A DNA stretch of 64,000 nucleotides from positions 5,828,001 through 5,892,000 of the forward strand of contig OW051472.1 of NCBI GenBank assembly GCA_932521025.1, written 5' to 3'. Under the pieces are notes generated by a model. The model saw nothing but the letters and a program-made list of their open reading frames with translations, was not told the DNA's origin and did no database searches. This DNA comes from Oscheius onirici (taxonomy: Eukaryota > Nematoda > Chromadorea > Rhabditida > Rhabditidae). The position numbers and the translations under genes are program-made. This document shows, piece by piece, positions 12,601 through 24,200 of this stretch (position 1 is the first letter of the stretch; every line of letters starts with the position of its first letter).

Positions 12601-14194
12601 GTTTTGCTGGGATCCCTTCGGCTGATTTCAAAATGGAGTCAAACGTTGGCCAATCCTATGCTCTCTACCACACAATGTATGAGACGTTTTGGACAGTTGA
12701 GAACTTGGTTGACCCATACTTTACATCCATGAAGGCTGTAGGCCAGCTCTGGATGGAGGTAGCACACCGACTAGCTAATGAACTGGTATTAATTGCAGAA
12801 AACTTAACAACCTTTTCGCAGATTCTCCCACTCAATCCACTACATACTATCCAGATGCTTACAACGATGATACAGAGAGTTGAAACACAGTACATGCACA
12901 GCAACGTGTCGCCAAACTTTCCCTATCAAGACTACATGGATCGTTTGAAAGAAGCCGTTAGGCGACTGAACTTTGTTGCTAGAGATTTGCATTTGGAAGC
13001 ACAGGTAATTTCAGTTTTGGAAATTTAAATGGCAGGATTTAGGAAATCGTGTCTGGTGAGGCTCTTGTCTCTATAACGCGACTTTCCCTAATCAACACAC
13101 GTCTACTGCAGCTCGAGAGGACGTTTCTTGATAGCTTTGCCTTCAAATCGCCTCTCCACAAACACCTTCTGTTCGGCCCTTCTCGACATCCGTCTTCTCA
13201 AGTCCCCTTCCTTCCAATACTTCTCGATCCCGTGGTCGACTTCCAACAGTCTCTCAATCCATCCGATCTACTCCCTCTACACGAGAGCTTTACGCGTCTA
13301 CAGTACGCTGTCGAAAGTGCAATTCTCATGTTGTCTTTCTAATTTTGTATTAGCGTCCTTGACGGGTTATCAGTCTTTCAAAAGTATTCTTCCCCCTATA
13401 GTATTGTGACATCTCGGTTACGGAGATCTCACCTAGCCCCTTTCTGTCCTTACTGTGATACTTTCCGCAATAAACAGTTCACACAGAAGTTGTTGTCGCG
13501 TTTAACAAAATAAGAGCAGAATCCAACTAGTCAGTCGTTTTTCAGGAGTTCTTTTTGCTTTGAAGGTTCTGATGAACAAATACTATCCAAACGAGAACCA
13601 ACGGCTGCTCGGATTTTTGCCGATTCCCACCAAATATGCATGCTGGGCCGAGCTTCTGCTCATTCAGGTTGGATACAGTTAGTCTTTTGATAATTTCTGT
13701 TTAGTTGATCACTCCAAATGCTTCGTTTATTGGTCACATGGCTGGAATTTTAGTCGGACTTCTTTACACTGCCGGTCCTCTAAAGTGGCTTTCCAGTCTT
13801 ATCACCAGCATCCTCGGTATTGCCGGTAATTCACATGATTTCTCCTTCTTCAATATGGTTTTTTTCAGGTAATGGTACTTCGAATAGTTTCACGGATGAG
13901 CCGTCTGCTCCGCCTATGGAGGAAGACGATTACAGTTCTTATGCTAGAGCGTTCACCGGTCGTGGAGCAGCTACTGGAAGAGCTTCGGAAGGAAGGTATC
14001 GGTATGTTTCCAACCTTCTTACTAATCACTTATTTACTAACTGTAAGACTAGACCGCTTCTCGTAATAATAACAACTTCTTTCAGAGACTACGGAGATTA
14101 TACTGCTGGCCTGTCGGAGGAGGAGCAAGTTCGTCGAGCTATGGAAGAATCGCTACGTCAACGCCAAGCTCCCAACTACGGATGGAGAAACTGA
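6657..14194 (+). CDS. RHBDD1: RHBDD1/RHBL4-like ER rhomboid protease
   Basis: Intramembrane serine protease of the ER that clips ubiquitinated membrane substrates for degradation. The sequence reads MFQNRQKNRQQHLGVML, IPPVTLISILGQIAVYLGF, then EWYRLLAPVIMHADDMHLYYNM, a match to the family HHADDWHLYFNM. Next come LESRLGSSRFA and CAVGFSG with the catalytic Ser, then VLFALKVLMNKYYP. IGHMAGILVGLLYT carries the catalytic His. The C-terminal tail ends DYTAGLSEEEQVRRAMEESL, matching the ubiquitin-interacting motif of the human protein. Catalytic Ser and His exons are separated by a 6,338-bp intron (7208-13545) that contains a complete carboxypeptidase gene. The split codon G|GA rejoins GFSG and VLF in frame. 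The start is 258 bp after the COG6 stop, behind a TTTACAG acceptor, so co-transcription with COG6 is possible. AATAAA is near 14229. Confidence 0.93.
7208..10428 (+). other. Large-intron segment without a recognised gene
   Basis: This is the first half of the giant RHBDD1 intron, upstream of the nested carboxypeptidase gene. Open stretches are short and none resembles a known protein. The + strand is markedly pyrimidine-rich (runs of CTC, CCTC and TCTC) from about 7.8 to 10.3 kb. The motif AATTAGGAGC recurs near 8450 and 9590. It may hold the promoter of the nested gene, but no core promoter element was identified. Confidence 0.5.
10429..10449 (+). promoter_or_regulatory. Short upstream ORF overlapping the carboxypeptidase start
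   Basis: After a TTTAACAG acceptor (10417-10424), the first ATG opens a six-codon frame, ATGAAAGATTGGGAAAGA then TGA. Its stop overlaps the main start as ATGA. If transcripts are trans-spliced at this acceptor, ribosomes meet this frame first, which could lower translation or allow reinitiation. Confidence 0.45.
10446..13342 (+). CDS. FOLH1: Glutamate carboxypeptidase II-like M28 peptidase (nested gene)
   Basis: Type II membrane zinc peptidase of the FOLH1/NAALADase family, which removes C-terminal glutamate from peptides or folates at the cell surface. A short cytosolic N terminus (MSESSISQFSDLSSRQRL) precedes one membrane segment (WLPLVVMITLLIMVAAFVLC). The ectodomain shows GDPLTPGFPSL, IPVMPIGYHDA, then the metal-site motifs LVGNHVDAWGTGAIDP (His and Asp), HWDAEEYGLIGSTEW (catalytic Glu pair), YLNVDHIAGN and ALYHTMYET (His). 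A helical dimerisation region follows to the stop at 13342. All expected zinc ligands are visible. The gene lies wholly inside the RHBDD1 intron on the same strand. AATAAA is near 13469. An upstream 6-codon reading frame overlaps its start. The symbol is the family name; which paralogue it matches best is not settled. Confidence 0.9.
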
Positions 14195-14274
14195 TTTCTG
14201 TAAACTTTCATATCGAATATCCTGAATCAATAAATTATATTATGAAGTCGTATGTTTATGTTTATTAGCGATGA

Positions 14275-16032
14275 TCATATAATTTCTATATGTCGCTCCA
14301 TACTTCTTCTCCATATATCGGGGCTCTCCCTTGCCGTTCTGGGCCAGTTCTCGCCGAAGTGTCCTACAAAGTCGTCCCTCCAACGTGATTTTGGTCGACC
14401 AGACATTCTTTTGTACTTCCAGGGCCGCCATTCGACTGTACTCTTTGTCCATCTGCTGTTGCCCATTTGGGATATCTTCTTTGCCCATTCCCAGTTTCTC
14501 ATGACCCATTTCTTCTTGATACTCGGCAGCTTCACTGTTCTTTCAAGCCATTCATTTGTCCTGTGTTCCATCAGAGTAGTTCCAACCATTTTTCGCATCA
14601 TCCGTCGCTGTGCCGTGACCAATTTCGCAAAGTCTTTCTGGCGGTAGGACCAAGTTTCGCTGCTATACAAAAAGCAGGGCTCAACACAAGTTTGTTAGAG
14701 TCTCCTTTTGTACTTTAGTGGAATCCGTTGATTTGTAAACAGATTGTGGAATCTGTTGAAGGACAGCCACGCGGATCTTGTTCTGCTTACTTCCAGGGTT
14801 GAATTTCTGTCAAATGAAATTCGCGTGCCGAGGTAGATGTAGTCTGAGCAGAACGGCATGACTTCGTTCTTCACTGAGATTGGAGCTGGCGGGCAGTTAG
14901 TCATCACTTTCGTCTTTTGGCAATTCATCGATAAACCAACTTCCTCACTGCGATCACTCAAGTCCATCAACATTCTCTCTAACCTTGGTGCAGAATGGGA
15001 AAAGAGAACGGTATCATCTGCGTGTCTGAGGTTAGTAAGCCGTCTTCCATTGATATTGATGCCATAGTCGTTCCAACCTAGTTTCCGAAACAGATCTTCG
15101 ACTACGGAAGAGAACAGAGCAGGGGAGAGAGGGTCTCCTTGGAAGACACCGCGTTGCATATCAATGTTGATGAGATTGCCACAGACCTTGACGTTCATAC
15201 TCGCGGAGTGGTAGATCAGCTGTACTATTCGTATTAGTTTGCTCGGGATTCCTTGACTGTTTAGAGAGGACCACAGAGATCCGTGTTCGATGTTGTCAAA
15301 GGCCTTCTTGTAGTCAATAAAGGCTACGTAGAGGGGAAAATTGTACTCGATGGCTCGTTCAATCAGTTCCTGGATGACTTGTATGTTGTCCATTGTCGAG
15401 AAATTCTTCCGAAATCCCGTGTGTTCTGGCGGTTGGTTCTCCTCGAGACACGTTTCCATCCTTCGAAGAAGAACTGCGCTGAATATTTTGAAGATCACCG
15501 ACAGGAGAGCAATAGGACGGAAGTTTTTGATATCACTTGTATCTCCTTTTTTGTAAAGGAGTGACACCAACGTGTTGACAAGATCGTCCGGTAGCACCTC
15601 TGTGGTTAGGATCCTATTAAAGATTACAGCTAGTGGCTCGGCCAGGGAATCTTTGCACAGATTAAGCATATCGGTAGTAAGGCGATCAGGACCTGGAGAT
15701 TTACCGTATTTCAGTCTTGAAATGACCTTTTCCACTTCTGTCGGCATTATTGGAGGAACGTCATCATCATAAGATAACTGTAGTTGTTGGAGCGGTTGAG
15801 TAGACCGATAGATTTCATTATAGAACTCCTGTACTACATCGCAAATATCCTCTGGATCCGATACGATCACTCCATTTGAATCTTGTAATTCGTTGATGGT
15901 TTTCCTTCTGATGGCATTGTCTCGCTCGGCTTTCAGCAGACTTCGGCCTTGAATCAAAGCCTCTTTCAAACGGTTGTGATGTTTCGTTCTCAAGTCCGCC
16001 TTCAGCGATTCTCGCAAAGATCTATTCACCAA
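14275..16032 (-). pseudogene. RTE reverse transcriptase and C-terminal region
   Basis: The RT domain spans about 16032-14695, with KYGKSPGPDRLTTDML, IKNFRPIALLSVIFKIFS, HTGFRKNFSTMDNI, YVAFIDYKKAFDNIEH, QRGVFQGDPLSPALF, and LRHADDTVLFSH as the catalytic Asp-Asp box (HADD where most relatives have FADD). After a frame change near 14690 the C-terminal region reads LYSSETWSYRQKDF, then WEWAKKISQM and GRPKSRWRDDF to about 14275, typical of RTE tails. Domain motifs are well preserved despite the breaks, so the copy is probably not very old. Confidence 0.87.
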
Positions 16033-17060
16033 GCTGAATTCGATTTTATTGCTCCGGGTATTTGGTCGATGCTGTAGGTCGTGTCTTTTGGCAAACAGAT
16101 CTTTACCCCTCTGTGAGACATAGCCATCTTTGGCTGTGCAGTAGAGGCTATTTGAGCCGTAGTAACAAGAAGCTGGCGCATGTTGGCATAAGTCGACATA
16201 TTAGCATCATTTTGCAGGGTATCGTCAATTGCTACGCGATACATCGGACTGTCCAGTCTTGCCTTCTGTCTCTGGGGTCGCACAGGGTAGAATCTTGTAG
16301 TGGGAAGACTCAGTTTTCCAAGGAGTAGCCGATGATCTGACTCAAAACGAAATCTTCCAATGATGTCGACGTCTGTGAAAACATGTGGCTTGCTGCAGAG
16401 AATGAAGTCGATATCATTTCTCGTTTCCATGTTTGGGGAGAGCCATGTCCATTTCCTTGACTCTCTCTTTTGGAATCGATTGTTCATCACGTAGAGTTGA
16501 TTCTCAGCACAGAAATCGGCCAGCATTTGCCCTCTCTCGTTTCGACTACCCAGGCCATGTGGGCCGGCAAACTCTTCTCCGTCTTCTGCACTTCCGATCT
16601 TCGAGTTAAAGTCTCCGACGACGACTTTGAACAACTGCCGCTCCCCCGGAAGCCGAACGCGACGTACTGGGCGGAAGTTCAAAGCACGTTCAATCGTCAA
16701 AAATACGGCATTGTAATCCTCGTCAGAGCTGGTTGATGTAGGAGCATAAACTTGAATAATCCTTACAGTGCCAGCTGGAGTTCGAACATCTAGTAGACAG
16801 ACTCTTGGAGACAGATTGTGGAAGGACGACAGATCAGACCAGTTCTTGTTGACTATGAATCCTACTTGTCCTGCGTGAAAGATCCGATGGTTGGATTGCC
16901 GCAGATTGAATGAATCTTTCCCGGGCCGTTTGACTTCCGATAGCCCAATCACATCGAATGGGACGTCATTTAGACCATTCTCCAACTCGACAAGTCGTGT
17001 ATCTGTCCGCAGGGTCCTGCAGTTGAGTGTGCCAATACGCAGAGGAAGTATGTTGGACAT
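16026..17060 (-). pseudogene. RTE endonuclease domain (apurinic-like)
   Basis: This encodes an AP-like endonuclease that would nick target DNA for target-primed reverse transcription. It reads IGTLNCRTLRTDTRLVELE, FDVIGLSEVKRPG (catalytic Glu in SEVK), VVVGDFNSKIG (the D-N pair), ETRNDIDFILCS, and FRFESDHRLLLGKL (SDH motif). All the active-site motifs are present. The frame ends at GAIKSNSAW with a TGA, while the RT continues in another frame, so one indel separates the two domains. It starts at ATG 17060. Confidence 0.85.
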
Positions 17061-17190
17061 TTTTCTTCTAGTCGGTTGTCCAGGCGACGACTAGTGGATT
17101 CCTACTGCTTGTGTCTGTAGAGTTTCGTTCCCCTGTAGAGCGGACGCCCTGGTAGAGCGAAGGGGCGAGCAACCTTTCTGCTAGACGACA

Positions 17191-18216
17191 ATTAGTAGAA
17201 CCTCAGTCGTATACTGTAAAGAAAATGGAAAAATTCGACCTTCCATTAGAATCCGCGATAAAACAGTTCTCCTCTCCCGAGACAAAGTGCGACGTAGCGA
17301 AACTCTGTTTATGATGAAACATAAACTGAAATTCTAAACATTCGGAAGGATGACCCACCTGTCCTTTTGTTTCTCTCGGCTGGCAGAGTCTCGAACTCGG
17401 TGCCACTATAATCCTCCCCATGTTTACTGTTTGAATTTGCTGAGTCAGACTCTTAGTTTTGTTCCTTGAAGGTCACCGCATTGAGGTCCGGATCGGCAGA
17501 ATTAGACCTGTCCTTTTCCCCGTGTCTACAGTTTTTCTATTATCTTTCAGATGTCTTACTAAAGTGTTTGATTAATATGCAGAAAGGTCTGAAAGACAAT
17601 TTCTGAAACAAAGTTCGATATTTTGTTCAGGGACACGAGTCAGGGTTAGATTTTCAGCCTGGACCCAAAGAAAACCAACTTGACTGTGTGTCCAAGTTTA
17701 GAAAACAGTCTTATATTTTCGAGACCCATTTGTTGTGATACGCATAACATAAGCACACAAACCTTGTTCAAATTTTAGCTGAGTACCCAATTGAATCGGA
17801 CAATTTTACCCAACTGAATCGGACAAAAGAGTACCCAACTGAATCAGACGAATCTAGAATAGAATTTGAAAAGAGTCCTCCAACTTAGTGACCATTGATC
17901 CTGAGAGGAAACTGTCTGTTCTCGGTGCGTGTTTTGTTTGCTCATTCTCTGTCTCTCGTACCCTTTCCTCGTTTTCTTCAAAACCTGACCTACACGTTCC
18001 AATTAGACCGATACTATCTCTCTGTCTGTGACTCACCATCTCCAACTGGATCGTCTATTGGTTCCCGTTAGTCACTTTCCACACTAGAGCGTGGGAAAAG
18101 GGCTTCTTGAAAGTTTGCCGCCTGTCTCGACACTGGCCAGAACTGCTTATCTGATCCGCGGATCGGGCGAACATCGATTGCTTGCTCACACTCTTTCAGT
18201 CTCTTCTTCTTCTTAA
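17191..18216. other. Intergenic region without a recognised gene
   Basis: About 1 kb between the RTE element and the C3-like gene. It contains a short open frame at 17225 (MEKFDLPLESAIKQF, 29 codons) with no recognised match. It also holds a threefold short repeat at 17782-17850. No promoter element was identified. Confidence 0.5.
17782..17850. repeat. Three near-tandem copies of an ACCCAAYTGAATC motif
   Basis: The block TACCCAAYTGAATCGGACAA occurs three times within 70 bp, with small changes between copies, about 430 bp upstream of the C3-like start. It could be a simple repeat or a clustered binding site. Confidence 0.7.
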
Positions 18217-18280
18217 TTTATTGCCCAGATGTTCAATATTTTTCTAGAGGGGAACAACAGCTGGGTCATGTGTCTGTAAT

Positions 18281-21200
18281 ATGCGGCTTCTTCTTCTTCT
18301 ACTCGGTCTTTCCGCCAGTCTTGCCAGAGAAGTGTAAATCTTTCGAATATTTCCTTGAATAAGAGCATTTGATAGGTGAGAGTCGAAAATAGTCGTGCAT
18401 GATTCTTTTGTGAACTCGTTCAATTTCAGAATTAATCCATTTGTCGTTCTCCCTCCCTTCCTCAGATCCGGTACAACTAATACTATCATTGTCACTCCCA
18501 TAAAAGTGAGTATTTTGGTAGATTTAAAGTCGATTGATAAAATTGCAGACAAACGCAGAAAATGTCGATATTTCTCTGACTGTCAGTGTCATTTCTGGGT
18601 CCACAAAAACTCCCGTCTATACTCAAAAGTTCAAAACGAAAAGAGCCGGAGCTTCCCATTCTTTCGACTTCCAGATCACATCAAGCTCTGATCAAGCAGA
18701 GGTGATCAGTTAATTCATAATGCAAGATTCAAGTCTCCAGATCCACATTCAAGTCAGTCGACATGCTGACTTTGTTTCCGAAATCAGAATTCGTCCCGAT
18801 GTTGGCGCTATTCATCTTCATACGAGCAAGAATATCTACAGAGCCGGAGAGACGGTCGAGGCAAAGATTCTTCCTCTCACTTCCGGAGGAGCTGTGTATA
18901 CTGGACCGTTGGATATTGCTCTTGTGGTGAGCACATTTTTGTAGAGAAAGACTTTTTTATGATCTGGCTTAAATTGAACTGAACCAGACGTTTAAAATGT
19001 TGTACATATTCCTACCACGAGCTTATAGAACCCAGACGGCTACGAACTGACACGACACCGAGTCGCTGCCACCGACGGCTTCCTTTCCATGAACTTTGAG
19101 CTACCTCTCCACCTCTTTTTCGGCGACTGGCGAATCGTCGCCCGACCAAGCGGATACCGAGACTCTGATCTCTCATACGAGGCTGGTTTTGCTGTTAGAG
19201 ACTACGAACTGCCGCCCTTTCAAGTCAAACTGATTGTTGGGGAGGACGAGCCTCTGAACAGAACCTCGTTTACTGTAGAGGCTAGGTGAGACTGTCGGAA
19301 TCACTAGAAAAAAAACAAGAATCTTAGTTATTTCTACGGTGCGCCCATCGACGGAACTCTGGTCTTCTACTGTTCCCCCTACTCAAAGAACCAGACCTCG
19401 AGGACTCACAATATTCTCCAGACTGAGGTTGGTCTTTTAACGCTACCCTGTTTTATTTTCTGTTGTTATTTGTGTCTATTTCCCGTCAGAATCGTGCCCG
19501 TGTTGGCCGCTGTTGTCCATAGATCAATGGGTTAAGCAGTGAGTTGACCACGATGAGATCCATGAGAAGGGCTGAGAAGCCCTCGTCCAACAGCTCGTAC
19601 CAGTCGTATTTCACAAACCTTGAACAGATGTATACGGAAAAGAGGTGCTTACCTCAGGATGCTGATGCAATTATAGGGCAACCACATTGCCAGATGACAA
19701 ATCACAATAGCTGTGGCGCTGCGGAAAACCCGAGAACGCAACTGGGCTCTCCAGGCAGCGGCGTTGTACTCGCGTTGAATCTCTTCTGAATATTAATAAA
19801 TTTTAATGCTTAACTATACTGTTCGCGACATTTCCAATTTTCCTCGCGAAACGACGAAATGACAAAAGTTTAAAATGTCGAGGATTGAAGCATAACAGTA
19901 TAGATATCAAGAAAACTCACTCTTCCTCTTGGTATCAGAGACTTTCTGACTCGGATTGATGATACTGATTTTCTTCAGTTGCGTGTCCTTTATCCTTCCC
20001 AAAAGACTCGTATCCGTTCTGAATTCTCATGTACAATTTCCCGCGCTCAAATCACCTCGATTCTGATTCTGACGGTCTGCCCAGTCGGACAATATTTTTC
20101 CTAACCGGCAGGTGGTGTTTGACCAATAGCCGGACAACAATTACTATGTAAGAGACGAAGGTAACAGCGAACGGAATCCAAAAGACCGAAGCCAAATGGC
20201 TAATCTCGTAGAGAAGAGCAATGTTGTTCATTGTCGTGTCATTGCCCATACCCTAAAATAACATGTTTTCATTCTGCAAAAGTTATACGTTGAAGATGGA
20301 GACGCACTGTTCCCAGTCGTCATTAACTTTATGCGTTTTCCAAACGAAAAGTTGCGGAATGGAACAGAGTACGGCTAGCGTCCAAGATGTTATCAGCATG
20401 ATTCGAACTCGTCGAACGGACGTTGCTCCTGGAAGTTCTCTTACAAGGAGTCTTCATCTACTGCATCTTATCAACGTATTATAGCTCTTTCCAAATTCTA
20501 GTATCGGACGGAATAATTCTATTGTTTTTTTGGGAAATTTGGTTGTCGGTAAGACAGCTGTTTAATCCTCCCTTTATTACCATTTTGGGAAACACTGAAT
20601 ATATCGTAATCTGGAAGTCACTGATTAAAACTTTGTGCCGATCGAAAATTGCGTATGGTTTAGAGTTGGCTGCCGTAAAATTAAGAAGTCTCATTACTTT
20701 GGAGCTTCCAGATTTCAAACAGATGGACAGGCCTACCTTGGGGTCGTTTGTTGTAAACCTGCTTCAGTCTATCCAACGCAATGTTGACGATGATATTGGA
20801 AGAGGCGTAGAAGCACATGGTCGAGAGGAACTTGTACAGTTTACAGCTCGTGTCTCCGAATCTCCAGGCATACGTGACGAGCCAAATTATCTGAAATTTA
20901 TTTATGCTAGCCGTCGTCAGATTCGCACTACCTTTCCTAGCGCGTAGATGGTCAAAATCATGAAGTCGGCGATGCATAGATTGAGCTTGAAGAGCGCGAA
21001 CGAGTTTAGTTGGTACGGTCCAGCCGAGAAACTCGTGCGGACTGTGGGCTGTCTGAAAATGGTGGGCACGCTGTTTGTCATGAAAAAGATCTCTCGGGTT
21101 GTCAACAACAAACAATTCTGCCTTTTTCCAATTTTGATCGGATGCATCTCTATTTTGCATCACGTGCGTTCTCATTGACTCAATTAGCTCCCCCACCGCT

Positions 21201-24200
21201 CGAACTTACTTCGAGGCCGTCAGCAGTCGCGAAAAGAGAGCCGTATTAAGAACGAATCCAATGATGGACAACGATCCGAGAAGAACAATCTCGACATCGT
21301 CGATGATCCGTCGTTCCGGAACGACGACTTGTGACATCAACAGAACGACCACAGCTTCTGGCAATATGCTTGGATAGTTCCGGAGAGAGGAAATGGGAAA
21401 GAGGGATTCCCCTGACTGATGGAAAAGATAATCTATACGACTGAAAGCGGTGAGATCAGAGCTGAGAAGCACGAAAAGACAGTGTTTATAGGAAACCCAG
21501 AATGACAATTAAATGAACACTGTGACTTGAGCTATTTTCCGTCTAGTGGATTTTATCGCTGGATTAGCGAGGCAGATTGAGAAAAAGACATTGAAAACAT
21601 GAACTCGACGACCTTTTCATCCAGAGAGCGAGGGTCGTCAATGAAAGGGGACAAGTCATTCCACTGTTGGTCAATGTTCACCGAACTTTGGGAAACAGAC
21701 TCTATGTTCTCGGGAGTATGGTTTTTGTTATTTCTTGAACAACAGAAAGTTCCTATTGTATTGACTGCACAGGACAGGTGACCGTGGTGTAAAAGACCAT
21801 TGTGACCATAGCGGGCGACACTGATTTCTGTAATTTTGTTTTCTTAAAATTCTTCAGCTGATCTATCTTAAATGCTTGAAGGGTATTGGTAGGCTGAGTT
21901 TAGGTACAAAGACCACGCATTCTACTTTTGCAGATTTCAAAACTTACTCACAAAATTGTTGTTCAGACCATTTCCTACAACTTTGCGAAACCTAAAAACT
22001 CAGTCTTATATAATAAAAAAAGGTGTGTACGCAATTATGTATTTGTGGTAATGGAGGGCCTACTACAATTACTTTTAGGAGATTCAAATCAATGTCAAAT
22101 TGATTTATTAAGAAAGAGGCTATGTGGAAACTTTGGAACTTGCGAAAAGTACAGCTGAATGAGAATTGCTCTGCTAATTCAGTTCGGAGTAAGTTTAATC
22201 CGAGTACGATATTAGTTCTCCGCCGAGAGAACTTTAATTGCGGAAGTTGCAGGTCAAAAAAGCTGAAAGTAGGTGGGCTGTGGGAAGACGTTCCACAAGT
22301 AACTAGACTAATCATTGTCTGCAACGTAAGCAGAAGGAAAAAAAGTAAATAAATTGGGTTAAGGGACAGCGTCGCCTAGAGTCAGAATAGAGCAGGCAAT
22401 CCAGAAAACAGGTCATAAAACGGCGTGAATTGTTACCGGAAAGTAGTCAAGAAACGGGGGTAGATCGGCAGGAAAAACAATTAACTGACTCAGGAAGACG
22501 GGGGAACGGCAAAAGGGGAGAAAAAACATCTGAGGCGTGTCCTGGAATGATTCGAACATACAAAAGTATGAAAATGCAGGGAACATTCATAGTTGCAGTA
22601 TTTTCCATCAATTTTTTAACACTTGGTATACTGTAGCATTTTGTGTTAGCTCACACATGGACAGTTACCGTAAACCTCTCATTCAGACCAGAAGAGGAAA
22701 TTGAGCCTTAAAAGATTGTTGCAAGACCTGTAAACATTGGATACGCAGACAATCAAATTGTGACCAAAAGGTGAAAGAAAAAGGAGACATTTGACCATGG
22801 ATAAAGGCGTGGGAGAATGAGCCGAATGTGCTCCCAGACAGACAACAATTTCGACTAAAGAGACCAAATGCATGGATGTCTTAGATGATCAGTGAATTGT
22901 AGAAGGAAAAGTCCGGTACAATTTTTCCGATTAGAGTAACGATCACGAGATGTTTTGATATATTCAATTCTCGTAGCAGGAAGATCGCCTCGTTGTTTTC
23001 TACGTAAATAAAACTAAGGGGCAATAGCAGGGTGGAATAGGCTTCATTAGGAGCAGAACTGATGTTAATCGGATGCGTACTGGGACTTGAGTGAGACCAA
23101 GGGTAAATGCAGTTACGTCCGTACTTTGGTCAGATTTCTGGTTCCCCTTCCAGACGTTCTTTGCTACAGTTGAAAAAAAGGGCTAAAAGGAATAGTGAGT
23201 AATGTCAAAAATCACTGACAACTAAAGATGGATGGAATGCGAATTTAACTCATCTAACATGGAGGCTTCGTATCGAAAGTGACTACGATAACAGTTCGGT
23301 CCATTTCTGTTAACACCAGAGTCTGACACCAGATTTGGTGTCTTGCTCGGGACTCGGAAGAAAATCTGGCGGTAACAAGGAAGCGAGCGAAAATTGACAA
23401 AAATGAGGCTAAAGTCCTCTGTTCCTAAGCCATTTAGGGTTCTTTTTAGGGAAAAACAAGAGCTCTTCACAATTAGACCGCAGAGTTCTTCGAAGCCTCC
23501 TTGCTCTTTTCGTCACTTATTAAAAGTGTGTGTTTGCTTGCGATCATCTAAATTCTGGGACATTATGCGAGTCCGAGATGTAGGTAGATGAGGGCAGACG
23601 TCGAAAAAAAGGTTCAGGACGGGCGCATAATGAGGAACGCATTCTTCCCACGGTTGATTAAGGCAAAAGACATAGGGGAAGAAGTCGGAAGATCAAAGTC
23701 GAGTTATTTTTGAAGCAAACTCGTTAGTTCCTCCTTCGAAATACACGTTTATTTTATTTACATCGTGACCCTTATTTGCTGAATCCGTAAAGGAAAGGAT
23801 TGATGAGTGTAATGAGGAACTGGAGATCTTTGAAGACGTTCATGTTGGCCTGCATCATCCTGAAAGACAATTGGTTACGAAAAATGCTCGGTCTTACTCG
23901 AAAGTCTCGCTGTCAATGTACTTCATCAGCGAGAGTGTGTTGTAGGGAAACCAACAGACGACGTGGGTCACCACTACCAGCAATGTTGTTCGGAAGACTT
24001 TGCTTCGCAGTTGTCTTCTCCAAGCTGGCACTTTGACTTGTGGAACCGGAGCTGAAATTGAGTTATAAACAACCGGGAAATTAGGGAGAAAGTACCGTAA
24101 CTTGAGAATCTAGCGCACTAACTCTTAACCATGGGCTTCAATCTAGATTCGATGTGAGAGCTCTGTGTGGCGGCTTTTGGTACCCAAGAAAAGGCGCAGA

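Larger units (their letters stand above)
14240..17190 (-). mobile_element. RTE-type non-LTR retrotransposon, inactivated
   Basis: A minus-strand element of about 3 kb, lying directly downstream of the RHBDD1 polyadenylation region. It encodes an endonuclease and a reverse transcriptase with the typical C-terminal region. Its 3' end is AT-rich (TAATAAACATAAACATA), and no LTRs are present. The single expected reading frame is broken at least twice, at the endonuclease/RT junction (about 16030) and near 14690. Domain content and order fit the RTE clade. The 5' limit is approximate, and no certain target-site duplication was found. Confidence 0.85.

Noticed and set aside
17385-17425. tRNA-like T-loop (GAGTTCGAGAC on the minus strand)
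   Set aside because: No pairing arms or A box around it. A chance B-box match.
19490-19522. A possible further C3-like exon after TTTCCCGTCAG (reads NRARVGRCCP then a stop)
   Set aside because: It is the exact reverse complement of the last coding bases of GPCR A and stops after ten codons. The phase-0 continuation at 31733 restores MG4 instead.
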